Below, one piece after another: positions 49,407-63,013 of a stretch of DNA of 64,000 nt. The notes under the pieces are model-generated. The model worked only from the letters and a program-made list of their open reading frames with translations. It was not told the DNA's origin and ran no database searches. The DNA is from Amaurobius ferox (Eukaryota > Arthropoda > Arachnida > Araneae > Amaurobiidae): assembly GCA_951213105.1 (NCBI GenBank), contig OX578138.1, positions 89,568,914 to 89,632,913 on the forward strand, given 5' to 3'. Numbering within the stretch: the first letter of the stretch is position 1; each line of letters begins with the position of its first letter. The position numbers were made by a program, and so were the translations under genes.

Positions 49407-52400
49407 AGCTCGGAGAGAATTAATTTTCATAAGAGAAAGTAAAAAAAAAATATAAGTAAAAGGCAAAATTAAATTTAATAATGAGTTTGAATATAATATT
49501 AAATTTAATAATGAGTTTGAATATAAAAGTGAATTTAATAATAAGTGGAATGTAATATTGAATTTAACAATGAATTTAATAATGAGATATAACTCAGTAG
49601 AATGATAAGAAAATGCATGAAAATGATAATTTAAATATGTATTATATGATTGTATATATATGTATGTATTAGCATAAATATTTAATATAGAGTCAGAATT
49701 GTATAACAGTGTATTAAATCATGGCGCCGATCGACTTGGTGCCGTGTCGTTCGGAAACGAACCACGGGCTTTTGCTAGATAAATTGTTGTGTGGGAAGCT
49801 TAGCCAAAATTGAGGGCCAGTACTGAAGATACTGAAGTTGAGTTTTAAATATATACTGTTAGTGTGTAAATGATAGACGGGGTGTACTTAAATAAATTAT
49901 CAACGCAAGTAATAAAAAAAAAAAAAATAAAAAAAAAATAGAAGTTAAGTAAAATAAATGCTGTATAAAAAATATATACAGAGATAGGATATGCAAAGTA
50001 TATGAATAACTGTGGTAAAGAGTGTTTTCATCTTGGAAATATTGTGTATAAAAAGTATATTATGTGTGTGCAAATTTTAAATCATGTTGTAAAAAGCGTA
50101 ATGCTATAACTCTCTGTAATATTTTAAAATTACAAAATTTAGATCAACAAAAAATAAGGATTAACTTAACCTGATTCATTATGTACAGAATTTTGGACTA
50201 GCAAGTTCAGTGATTAGTTAAGTAAAATAAAATAATATAAAAAGTAAAAAAAAAAAAAAAAAAAATTAAAATTGTCTGCTAAATTAAGTGGAAAAATTAA
50301 AATATTATAGAGCAGAAATAAATAGTAAGTGTGTGCAAATAAATGCAGCACAAGGTGTAGAGCCAGTGAATTCAAAAATAAAATTTGGAAAAGTTTTACA
50401 GTATGTGTAATATTATACAATAATGTTAAAATTAATTCAAATGATATTCTTCAAAATAATTTTTTTTAGTATTCTACAATAGTTATTGAATATTTTAGAA
50501 GTTGTTCTGCAATAATTGGTTTTTACGATTCTACAATAAAATTAAAATTAATTGGAAAGCATTCTACAAGATGTGTAGCAGTCTATAATGATTTTTAAAT
50601 TAAATTAGATGGCATTATAAAATATATTAGTTTCCTACAATATTTTGAAATTAAATTGGAAAGCATTTTGAAATAATTTTGGTAGTCTACAGTAAATGTA
50701 AAAATTAAGTTGGAAGGTAGTCTACAAATAGATATTTTTGGTTAATGTAAAGAAAATGAATATAATTATAATAATAGAAAATTTATGTAGATAGAGCAAC
50801 TTTCAAAATTAAGTGATAAATAAGTAAATAGACAACAAGTGTGTTACAAATAGCATAGTGCCACAATATGTGCAAAACATAGGGCAGCAAAAGTATATGG
50901 TTATTTTAGTATGTATTGTGTATTGTATATTATGTATGGTATATTGTGAAAACTGTAGTGTTGAGGAAAAGTGTGTAGTAGTGAAGACTTAGTGTGAGGA
51001 TAGGCATGATAGTTATCCAAAATGCACGGTAGTCAACAAAATCGTAAAATTAAATAAAACTTCAAAAAAATTGTCTGGAGGAAGGCAAGTCCAGCGGATA
51101 GGAATTTTTAAATCATGGATTTTTCTGCAACAACAGCAACAAAAAAAAAAAGAACAGTAGGAAAGTTTATCAGCGGGTTGACTGGTTAGCAGTAATGTTG
51201 TCAATAAGTATCAACGTGTACAACGTAAAAGTATTAGCGCCAGCCCATTTTATTAAAATTATCAGCGTTTCATCAAGTAGCAGTACAGCAAAATTAAAAA
51301 GTTCTAGATTCCCGTCCCTTTTATGCAAGTAGATATTAAATAAATGAACGGACAATGATAAAAGATAAATAATTTATATGAAAATATAAGTAAAATAAAT
51401 AAATTTAATCTTCGAAAATATAAGTAAAGTAAATAATTCAGTGGACGTAAAAAAAATAAAAAAAAAAATAAAAGATATCTGAAGTATAAATAATATGTAA
51501 TACAATGATGATTTCAGGAAATTAAAATGTTTGAGAACAAAATAAAAACGGAGACTCGGAAAATTTTGAAGTGAAAGAAAATAGTAAATAAATGTTTTTT
51601 CCCTTCCAAACAAAATAAAAATTAGTCTACATTATAAAAATGGACATTGTCAAATACTATGTAAGTGGGGATAAGAGCAGGGAGATTCGGACCTACGAAC
51701 TCGTAGGGCAGTTATAAAATAAAACAAATATGAGGATAATATATTTTGTAAAATAAATATGAGGATAACATATTTGTAAAATTAATATGAGGATAAATTT
51801 TTTGTAAATATGAGGATTTTGTAAATATGAGTATAAAATAAAAATATAGGTAATAAATAAACATTTATGTATGGATACATTTTATGAATAGAGCAATGAA
51901 TATCAGAAAAAATTTGTAGAAGTGATAAATAATACATACAATACCCCTCAATGTTCTAAAATAAAATAAACTAAGGTGTTAGAAGAAAAAAAGGAGAAAA
52001 ATTAAATTTCACTTACTTGCAATTTGTCTTGCTTGAAAACGAAAGGTGGTAACAGTCAGTAGTGGGCATCAAAAATACAAGTCTTCCAATGATAGATGCT
52101 TAAATCAAGGTAGACATTCCAATGATAAAGATGTGTGGGATGGAATTCTTCCCGATATCGTTTCTTTTTTCTTTTTTTTCTCTTTCATTTTTCTTGTGCG
52201 GGTCTTGAAAAAATAGTATAACATAATTAATAAAATTCAAAATAAAGTCATGGAACATGGTAAAAGCAAGTACAGGATATTCAAAATCATAAAATTATTA
52301 ATTAATAGTTTATAAAAAGCTGACAGAATAAAAGCAAAATCATAAATAAATAAATAAATAAATGTGTGAAGTCAAAATAAACACTCACAGCTGATGTAAA

Positions 52401-53981
52401 TAATAATTAGTAAATTAATAAATATATATTGCATAAATAGTATATACAGACCTTTTACGAAAATACGCAATCTAAAAAACAAAATAAAAGTTAATTACAT
52501 ATATGGCTTAATAAAACTTGAATGAGTAGGATTAATTTCCCAGCCGTCACAGTCAGCGTAACAGCTCCATATATGGCCATTGTACGGCGAAAGCTAGTCA
52601 CCTTCAAAATAAATAGCCAGGCTAAAAATAAACATCGGAGAAAATCTCCCCTGCATAGTACGTGAATAATACAAAAAAAGTTCTATTGTAAGCATACAAT
52701 CAATGTATCAAAATTTAAAATTATAATTGCAGGCAATTATAGTTAGTTAAAAATACCGGCCGGTATATAAAAATAAAATACATTTAGGAAAATGCAGAAA
52801 TTGTATGTAAATGATAAATGATTGAGTATTAGTAAGAAATTAATGCATTAATTAAGCATCACTGGAAATAAAAAGAAATAACAGATAAAATTAAATATAA
52901 AATAATTATATTGAAATAAATAAATATGTAAAGTTATGCTGAAACGGGAACATAAAGTCAGTTGTATCAATAACATAACAAAAGCATGGTATATTCATAA
53001 TACTACACATAAAATAATATATCACGCGTTGTTGCAACAAGGGATAAATAAATCCAATAAATTAGAGGTACATGAAATCAAAATAATAATTCAACAGTCA
53101 GATCTGTGTTAAGGTCATAAGATAAAATATATATATATGTTAAATTAAATAGAATTAATAACAACATATGTAAAATAAATATATAATATGATACACATAA
53201 AATATAACTGTAAGTAAATTCCTTAAAAGGATACACGTAAAACCTCCCACGTCAATGTTAGCTCGTACATTCACCACCGGACAGTCTAAAAGCCCGCGCT
53301 TGAGAAGACGATACCGCCAAAGTTGCACGATAACGATTAATCTTTAGCGATACATGCAAAGGCAGTTAAAATCCCTTTTACGTAAGTTTGCGCTCTGCAA
53401 ACAATGAAGACACTCATTCAAGGCTCGCCGTAGGGGTCAACAGATTCGCAGTTGTCATAGAAACGCGTTGAGAGGAACAGAAGAAAGCTACGGGTCAAGC
53501 GAAATTTTTTCTTTTTTCTTTTCTCCTTTCCTCCCGCGCAGTTGTGTCAGACGAAAGTGCAGTCGAAAAGGAAATTTAAAGTGCGTATTATGAGATGCAC
53601 AGTAGTTTGGAGTAGCGAAATGAGTAGAGATATGTGATATTTTAAATGCCGCGATGTAATATGATAAATATGGGGTTCAATTTAGCCATGATTGATACAC
53701 ACAAAAATATATAACATGTTAATTATTGTAACAAATAAGAAATATATACAGCTAAAAAAATTGTCGAAAAATTATTTACGTCTGTGAAAATGAGAAATCA
53801 AGGTAATGAATTGTGTATAGTTTAATGTAATGTTGTGAACTTGTATATAAATAGAAATGCAAATAACAATTATGATAGTCTTCATTTGAAGTGTACAATA
53901 GACTGTACTAAGCAACATAATGAAAATATAAATATTGAAGTACCGGAACATTGAAAATTAAGTCACAGGATGGTGACTCAT

Positions 53982-54176
53982 TCTTCCGTGCTCATGATAA
54001 TTCCATGTGACAATAAGGTGTCTTCCGTGCTCATGATAATTCCATGTGACAATAAGGTGTCTTCCGTGCTCATGATAATTCCATGTGACAATAAGGTGTC
54101 TTCCGTGCTCATGATAATTACATGTGACAATAAGGTGTCTTCCGTGCTCGTGATAATTCCATGTGACAATATAGTG
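53982..54176. repeat. 39-bp minisatellite inside the LTR element
   Basis: Five tandem 39-bp units starting 'tcttccgtgctcatgataat', with single-base differences. Because 39 is a multiple of three, frames stay open on both strands (13-residue repeats). Degenerate copies of 'gtgtcttccg' continue to about 54,340. Confidence 0.95.
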
Positions 54177-54465
54177 TGCCTTCCGAACAGTCATAATTTC
54201 TTCATGTACAAAAATATATGTGTTACCAAGTACGATATGGTGTATCTTCCGAACAGTGAGTTCCTTCATTTTAGTGACATGTCGGTTGTAATGCACCGAT
54301 ATATGTATGTCAATGTTACAATATAGTGTGTCTTACATGCGGTGATCTGCATTTCTGTGACAGATATATGTGCAGTGGATCAAAGCAACATTTCCACAGT
54401 GGGCGCAATGTGTACACATATGTGTTCAGTGCGATGTTTACCGTGTGCTGAAATTTTCTCTCTGC

Positions 54466-54474
54466 AAGGGGGGA
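54466..54474 (+). other. Polypurine tract of the LTR element
   Basis: AAGGGGGGA followed by TATCA and the 3' LTR. Position and composition fit the plus-strand primer. Confidence 0.7.
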
Positions 54475-54479
54475 TATCA

Positions 54480-55392
54480 TGTAACACAATATTTGTATTA
54501 CATGTTTCCACCCAATTACAAATGCCAACCTAGCCATTTTCCAATTCCAATTGCGGATGCCAACCTAGCTAATGAGCTATTTAAATGCTGCGGAGGGAGC
54601 CAATGGCAATACAAACATAAATAAGCAGCGCATCCCCTTCTTCACTTCAACGAATCAACAACGACACTACAATGTGAAAAGAAAAAGGTTTGAGAGAATG
54701 TTCTAGAACTTTCGAGGAGATGCAATTTTTGCGACAGCGTCCTAGACGCACCTGAGGTTTTTTAGTCGACTTAAAAACTTTCGAACGAGTCAGCATCATG
54801 TTTTCTTGGGTTTGTGAAAAGTGTATATAGAACGTGAGCAACAAAATGGTAGCGAGTACAGTTAGATGTGTAACGGTGTTCCTACATCATTGAAATAGCA
54901 CGAATATGCACGTAACACAAAGAGAAAAGGTAACCAACTTTCAATTGTCACTATTAGCACGGAAGGCACACCTTTTACAATTATTAAATTAATAGACTAC
55001 CAGTTCGTATGAGTAGACCATATGAACGAGTTCGTAATATTGAACTGTAAGAACTATTCTTTATCGATTGTTTAAAGGAAACTGTTTTTAAGAAATTTAA
55101 GTCAACGTTATTATGTGTGTAAATATATATATATATTAATGTAATATTGTTAGTATTATGTGTCTTTTAATAATTGATTTAATTATAGCATAGTTACTCC
55201 AGATACAATAGATATCTATTAAGTAAAATATTAAAATAAATTGAGCAATTAAGCATGTGTATTTCTTTATGTTTTGTGTGTTCGTAGTCCGAGCTTGAGA
55301 ACCGGGAGCTTACATGCTCCACCCTTAGTGGCGGCATCATAGGTAAGTCCTATACAGGTAATTTTTGATAAGGACAATTTTACCTTATGACA
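54480..55392 (+). repeat. 3' LTR
   Basis: 913 bp, aligned base by base with the 5' LTR with two substitutions and no gaps. Preceded by a purine run (54,466-54,474) and followed by the CAGAA target duplication. Confidence 0.95.
54695..54714 (+). promoter_or_regulatory. Heat-shock element, four perfect units (3' LTR)
   Basis: Identical to the site in the 5' LTR. From this LTR it could act on the downstream flank (R0 sequence). Confidence 0.8.
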
Positions 55393-56965
55393 CAGAACAA
55401 AAATCATTAGGCAAACATCCCATGAAGCTTAAAGTTACCCTTAAACACTGTAGATCACATCAAAATACTGTTACACATTACTTATAAAATATATAAAATC
55501 AAATATAATCCCCATACCGTCATTACAGACGAAATGGCACTCAAATGTGTGCTGGTAGCAATCCATTTGCACATGGGAAATGGGTGGCAATATTATTTAA
55601 AAGGGTCGTTCAGTATTGGACGTTTCATAAATATCACTGTCAGTCTGAACAGCTCGGTTGAGGTTGAACAGGTGATGATAGTTCAGACAAGGATTATTCC
55701 GGAGATGGGCACACTGTCCACTTCAATTCGCCTCCTCTAAACGTTGGCTTACGCCTAGCGGATTGTGAGAACTTACGTACAGACGGTACCAGAAGGTCAA
55801 GTGAATTTACGTACACTATCATCGTCAGCAGTATCAGACCGGCTAAGACTGAGACAGGGAATTCTCCATCTCCTAAAGTTGGCTTAGGTCCAGCAGATCG
55901 TGAGAACTTGCGTACAGGCGCCACCATAAGTCAGAAGCAATTACGTTTCAGTATAAATTATCTGCCACAGACCTCACTGAATCCATTCGATGACACCCAG
56001 TCGACGTTCGTCTGTTGCATAGGAGCCAGGGATTGATGTTCCGCAAACACTCCATCAATGCAGTGCCACAGTTGCCACGACTTGAATGTAGCTAAGGGAG
56101 CAAAGGTCCCACACCACGCCGTTTAGAGGCAGAGCTGTGTTGCACTGCAACCCAAAAAATTGACGACTTTCTTTACTTCGCTGGTAGCCAACGCCTGAAG
56201 AATTGCGCCCTCGCGCTGAATTAGGCTCTGTCTCGTTTGGCTACGGGTCGCCATACATGGCCGGACACACGACGGGGCCATACATGACCCGACACACGAC
56301 GGGGCCATACATGACCGGCCACACGACAGAAAGCATTGGCTGCTCTAGATAGGGGTCACGGATATCGTGCCTGAAATGCAACAAAGTGCATGTCGCATCG
56401 GGCTTCACATAAACACAAGTGCCACGCACTTGGAGTGCTATTCTCTCGAGATCAGAAAAGCATCTGAATTTTACATTTTACTAAAACCTTCCAGAAATTT
56501 TAAGACGAGGGGAAAGACAAAATAGGGAGGAAGTCCCCCAATTGTCATTCGCTGTTTCCCAAGCGCAATAAAAAAAGGCGGTCCAATTTTGCTTCACACC
56601 ATTGGTTTGCAAAGAGACGCTCATTTTTTATGCGCTCCACTAAAATAAAAGAGCCAGAGGGCTTTCTACAAACCGGGTGGTCCAAGGGCAGGGCCCCGAA
56701 GCGAGCCACACCTGACAGGGCTATAAATTTTCAGAGATTTGTAGCTCAACTTTGACATTTTGCTGCCATTTATTCTCTGAATGTTTATAATCCATGTCAA
56801 GTGCGCATACAAACCAAAGCCGCTAACAATCCCAATTTCGTCTGTGCAGAGGCATAGCTATATACATAATACAGAACCATTATATACATTTCAAGTACAT
56901 TACAATTGCCCTTTTTCCTCCCAGGGTTACGTATAAAAAAATATGGAATTGCTTCATAACATATA
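55393..56965 (+). repeat. R0 repeat, right piece of the split, diverged copy
   Basis: Continues the R0 copy begun at 48,357. Compared with 58,524-59,942 it carries a tandem duplication of about 115 bp (two versions of 'ttggcttacgcctagcgg'/'ttggcttaggtccagcag') and three copies of a 26-bp unit ('ggccatacatgacc') where the other copies have one. Confidence 0.9.
56250..56330. repeat. 26-bp tandem repeat inside R0
   Basis: Three units of 'ccatacatgacc' + 'cgacacacgacgggg' type with a 26-bp period. The R0 copies at 1-1,296 and 59,270 have a single unit. Confidence 0.9.
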
Positions 56966-58425
56966 TACACCCCGAACAAAGAAAGAAGTCAAGCTAGGTG
57001 TACAAAATATTATACAGTACACGTTGCATTATCATTATCTGTTTACAGATTGATTCCATCATTTCTACAGTTAACATGTTCGAAATCTGTCATTTATCAA
57101 CAGTTCAAATTTTTTAAATCTTACATTTCGAATTATATACATTTACACACATAAAGTACCAATTGATTTAACATTTGTATAAATTCAGAATTTTAATCAC
57201 GCTGCACATTGTACTTCAATGCACAATACTACCAAAACCACACAGCAAGTCCAGGAAGTCTGTATTTCTCTGTTTACCTCTGCTTTCTCAGAATTGCGAG
57301 AACCAGAAGTCCGGTCGCTCGCATTTACGTGTTCGATGAAGAGCAGTAGCGAAGGATCGCTGGATGTTTGCCGCCATTATCTTCTTCACGTATTTACTTA
57401 CTTTTTTAGCTTACTTCTTTTTGTCAAGCACCTGAGCAGGTAAGTGTTTTTTTAGCATGTTCTCTTTGTTTCACACGTGAATCATTTGATGTGAAAATGA
57501 ATTTTGGCTGTCTAATTTACAAGTCAATTCATTCTCTTTTGTCATTTGACTTGCGTGCTACATGGCAGGAAATCCAATTCGCGTCACTGACACGGCGTTA
57601 ACATCCGCCTTGATCTCTCTCTCAATTTATTCATTATTACTTATTATTAACTTCAACTTATGTGTATTTTCCATGTGTTTTATTTTATTTTATTTTTTTT
57701 TGGCATGTATTCACGAGTTAACCAATCTTTTAGAATAAAATCTATAGATTTACCTAGGACACTTTTTACAATTAATGTTTTGTATTTTTACTACCGGCGT
57801 ATTAAATACAACGCTCGGTTCACTATCGTGAATCTATGCGTCTGACGCCATGCTTATTTTCTTCTATTTATTTATATTTTCATTCTTAATTATCTTTTAT
57901 TTTCATTCACTTTATTATTATATTTGAACTCTGTATATTGTTCTCTAATTCATCTATGTATTTCTCTAATTTTGTACATAATTATTTATTTATTTCCATA
58001 ATTCCTACATATCCCATTTATGCATTCCCTTCAATGCCTATCTGTATCTGTGAAAAGGACCCGTATGTTAAGCTTCCTCCGCGTTAAAGAGAATGACCTT
58101 GAATACTTTGCCTTGAATACTCCCACTCGAAATGAGTTTTCCCCCCACCGAAACAGTCCGACCCTCTTGAAGTCCTAAATGTTGGCTTTCCGACCATGTT
58201 ACGCCAGCTGTCAGCTTTTTTTTTTGTAAGCGGAGCTGCCCTTATTATTTTTAAAGCTTTATTTACATATTTTCTTTCTATTTCATTTTATTTATTTATT
58301 CATTTAAATGTATATCTCTATCTTTGACTTGTAATACTTTCAAAATGTTTATGCACCCGTTGTCATAATCAAAAATATTTTGCAGCGATATCAATGATCT
58401 GGACAACCCAATTAAATGTCTGTCT
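56966..58425. other. DNA between two R0 copies, no firm gene
   Basis: Composition shifts to T-rich on the plus strand. A 74-codon frame at 57,219-57,443 ends close to a good donor-like 'gagcaggtaagtg' (57,434-57,446), and 57,250-57,370 is less AT-rich, so a host exon is possible but no domain is recognisable. 58,130-58,235 is a GC-richer stretch ('gttacgccagctgtcagc') that looks like part of a mobile element. Confidence 0.35.
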
Positions 58426-59942
58426 CCCAATTACCCTGCTTGACCTCGGGTGTACGGTTAATTTTACAATAATTTGTATTTTTTTTAAATTATCCAAATT
58501 TTGCATTTAATTGCTTTTAAAGAAAACAAAATTCATTGGGCAAATATCCCATGAAGCTTAAAGTTACCCTTAAACACTGTAGATCACATCAAAATACTGT
58601 TGCACATTACTTATAAAACATTTAAAATCAAATATAATTCCCATACCTTCATTACAGACGAAATGACACTCAAATGTGTGCTGGTAGCAATCCCTCTGCA
58701 CATTGGAAATGGGTGGCAATATTATTTGAATGACTCGTTCAGTATTGGACGTTACATAAATATCACTGTCAGTCGGAGCAGCTCGGTTGAGGTTGAACAG
58801 GTGACGATAGTTCAGACAAGGATTATTCCGGAGATGAGCACACTGTCCACTTCAATTCTCCTCCTCTAAACGTTGGCTTACGCCCAGCAGATTGTGAGAA
58901 CTTGCGTACAGGCGTTACCAGAAGGTCAAGGGCAATTACGTAAACTATCATCGTCACCAGGATCAGACCGGCAGTAGAAATTATCTGCCACGGACCTCAC
59001 TGAATCCATTCGATGACACCCAGTTGATGTTCGTCTGCTGCATAGGAGCCAGGGATTCATGCTCCGCAAACTCACCGTCCATGCAATGTCACAGTTGCCA
59101 CGGCTTGAATGTAGCTAAGGGAGTAGAGGTCCCACACCACGCCGTTTAGAGGCAGTGCTGTGTTGCACTGCAACCAAAAAAAGGGCGACTTTCTTTACTT
59201 CGCTTGTCGCCACTGCCTAAAGAAATGCGCCCTCGCGCTGAATTAGGCTCTGGCTGGTTTGGCTACGACTCGCCATACATCACCGGACACACGACGTCGG
59301 ATCCTAGCAGAAAGCATTGGCCGCCCTAGATTGGGCCACGGATACCGTGCCTGAAATGCAACAAAGTGCATGCCGGATCGGGCTACACAAAAACACAAGT
59401 GCCACGCACTTGGACTGCTATTCTCTCGAGATCACAAAAGCATCTGAATTTTACATTTTACTAAAAACTTCCAGAAATTTTAGTAGAGGGGAACGACAAA
59501 ATAGGGATGAAATTCCCCAATTCCCTTTCGCTGTTTCCCAAGCGCAATAAAAAATGGCGGTCCAATTTTGCTTCACACCATTGGTTTGCAAAGAGACGCT
59601 TATTTTTTACGCGCTCCACTAAAATAAAAGAACCAGAGGGCTTTCTACAGACCGGGTGGTTCAAGGACCGGACCCCGAAGCGAGCCACACCTGACAGGGC
59701 TATAAATTTTCAGAGATTTGTAGATCAACTTTGACATTTTGCTGCCATTTATTCTCTGAATATTTACAATCCTTGTCAAGTGCGCATACAATCCAAAGGC
59801 GCCAACAATCCCAATTTCGTCTGTGCAGACGCATAGCTATATACATAATACAAAACCATTATATACATTTCAAGTACATTACAATTGCCCTTTTTCCTCC
59901 CAGGGTTACGTATAAAAAATTATGGAATTGCTTCATAACATA
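58426..59942 (+). repeat. R0 repeat, complete copy
   Basis: Full unit from 'cccaattaccctgcttg' to 'gaattgcttcataacata'. From 58,650 on it is the same sequence as the window start. Confidence 0.85.
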
Positions 59943-59945
59943 AAT

Positions 59946-60249
59946 ATTACCAAATTAATGAAAATATCGCAAAAATTACAGAAAACTGTTGTCCAAATGA
60001 TAAAAATGACACTAAACCAATGAAATTAATTACGTTAGAAAGAAAATAATATTATAATGATGTTTCTTTAGCGTTTGTTTATGAATCCAACTGTCCCACT
60101 TTCAAACAAATTTTGCAACTTCTTAACATACTATCAAATTTCTGAAAATAATGCCGAATGCTGTCATTTAAAATATAAGAATTTGAACATAACAGAAGTT
60201 TTAATTTCTTTATATACATATTCCGTACGACGAACAAGTATACTGCTAG
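59946..60249 (+). mobile_element. Helitron 3' end fragment (duplicate)
   Basis: Same as 1,297-1,600; ends CTAG at 60,249. Confidence 0.65.
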
Positions 60250-60694
60250 TAAGTTATATGAATGACATATGTATTGATTTTTCATTGAAAGGCAGACGAT
60301 TTATATTTTGATAAAGTCATTCGAATAAAGATGATTTTGCTTATTTAGGATTGTCCTTTTCAGTGAAGTTTCAAATTTTCAAGTATAATAAATTACTGTT
60401 GGACTGTAATAATTTAAAATATATCAACGCTGGTTGTATCACATTTGGGAGATTTTTAAATAAAATTGCATTTCAGTTGGAGAGTGTTTCATAATAAATG
60501 CTTCATGCATGTTTCATCTTTCTTGAAATTAATTTGTCCGTTTTTATTAATATTATCCGTTTTTATATCGGAAAACCCTAATGATAAAACTATGCAATTT
60601 TGAAATAATACTTTAAACTATAATAGACCATTCCAACGGATTATCTGAAATTTTGTTAATAACTATAGTGTTAGAGATACATGTATAAAGAATG

Positions 60695-60984
60695 TAGGGT
60701 TGTTGAGACCCAGACCGTCCGACCTACCAGAAAGGTGTAAGGTAATATTTGGACGTCCGGGAAGGCCCACCCAATATAGAGCGCAACCCAGTGGGGGAGG
60801 CATCCACAGGAAACGCACCCACCTTCCCCTACCACCAACCTCTCGGAAGGACATACAGACTCACATGTTTAACGTGATCGTCCTCCGCGGGAACACGGCG
60901 GCAGTTTTGGCAATGGCCGGAATCAAACCCGGGCCTACAGAGTGCAATTCCCGGCCACTAACCACTGGACTACCGCGCTCTAAA
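60695..60984 (-). mobile_element. tRNA-derived SINE, family S1 (duplicate)
   Basis: Same sequence as the SINE at 2,046-2,335, carried along by the large duplication and not an independent insertion. Confidence 0.85.
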
Positions 60985-61273
60985 GAACGTAGTGTAAAAT
61001 CCTTCCTGTAATGCAGTGTCTTGAAGTGCCCTCTCTCTGTGTCATTGCAGTGGTACTTAATCTGAATGAGAAATGAGACACATCACCCTGGTACACACGT
61101 TAACGTTATTCAAATATTCCAAAATATTAAATTGCGAGATTTCGAGAGATATGAATAGAGTGAAACCTTGAAAGAACATGATTGAAATATAATGCAAATG
61201 TTTTCGACAGATATGATCGAAGAATTTAAATACTCATAATCAGAGATAAATTACTTGACTCTTTTTTACTCTT

Positions 61274-62127
<854 letters not shown>

Positions 62128-62557
62128 GGTATAATGTATAATACGTTATAGCAAATTTGCATGGTCTTGTATGACACAATATGGGATGTACATCTGCATG
62201 TAATATGCTATTGTTTGTCATTCAGGTATATGGTTTTAGAAATAGACTTTGTTATTATTGTTCTATTATGTGTCAATATTTAAATTCTTCTTTAAGTGGA
62301 AGCTTTGTAATTTTGTTAATTTATACTTGTGAACATGTTTCAAACATTATTCACACACTTTTTAACATATTTCAAACATTTACTGTAGATGAATTTCGAT
62401 AGGGCTGGATCTCGACAATTATATCTTATATTTGTTTCTGTATGATGTATATTTACATCTTACAATTTGATACATTCGTATTCCTTTTTGCAATGTACCG
62501 GCTCTCCGGGAGTGTTGTCGCGACGTAAAGCATGCTTAACCGGGGTGAGGGGGTCAC

Positions 62558-62560
<3 letters not shown>

Positions 62561-62610
<50 letters not shown>
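62561..62610. repeat. (TA)n microsatellite (duplicate)
   Basis: (TA)25 here against (TA)26 at 3,910-3,961. Confidence 0.95.
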
Positions 62611-62614
<4 letters not shown>

Positions 62615-62759
62615 CGAATCCGTTTAAAAAATATTTTATATTTCTGTGTATATTTCTTGAATAATAGTCTATTCATTTACTAACTTTATATTTATTCATG
62701 CAAATTTGCTATATTACTGGTCTATATATGAACGATCCATATTTACTTTCATGTAGCCA

Positions 62760-62886
62760 CTGATGAGGAGCGTATTAACGCTCGGAAGCGCTCTTGCATT
62801 TTTAATACTTTGATATAAGAAGTATAATAATTTAATTATACTTCTTATATCAAATACTTTGATATAAGTAATCTTATATCAAAGTA
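62760..62886 (+). repeat. Hammerhead-like motif and palindrome cluster (duplicate)
   Basis: Same sequence as 4,111-4,237. Confidence 0.85.
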
Positions 62887-63013
62887 TTAATAACATTTTT
62901 AATACTTTGATATAAGATTACTTATAAGAAGTTTTAAATAAAAGACCTTCTTTATAAACGCTGTGTCATTAATCTTATTTAATTAAAGTCAGACGTGGTA
63001 CCAAATTATTTAT

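Larger units (their letters stand above)
48458..55392 (+). mobile_element. Complete non-coding LTR retrotransposon (LARD-type), 6,935 bp
   Basis: Two 913-bp LTRs with TG...CA ends flank a 5,109-bp internal region that encodes no gag, protease, integrase or reverse transcriptase: no frame there exceeds about 120 codons and none has a motif. The element is bordered by a 5-bp duplication CAGAA (48,453-48,457 and 55,393-55,397), and the target is recognisable as an R0 repeat. The LTRs differ at two positions (near 48,765 and 49,047), so the insertion is young and must have used proteins supplied in trans. The plus strand of the interior is markedly A-rich. A long internal region without genes is what is called a LARD. 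The parental autonomous family is unknown. Confidence 0.93.

Noticed and set aside
53970..54326. 118-codon protein with 13-residue repeats
   Set aside because: 39-bp minisatellite; equally open on the opposite strand, with no start context or homolog.
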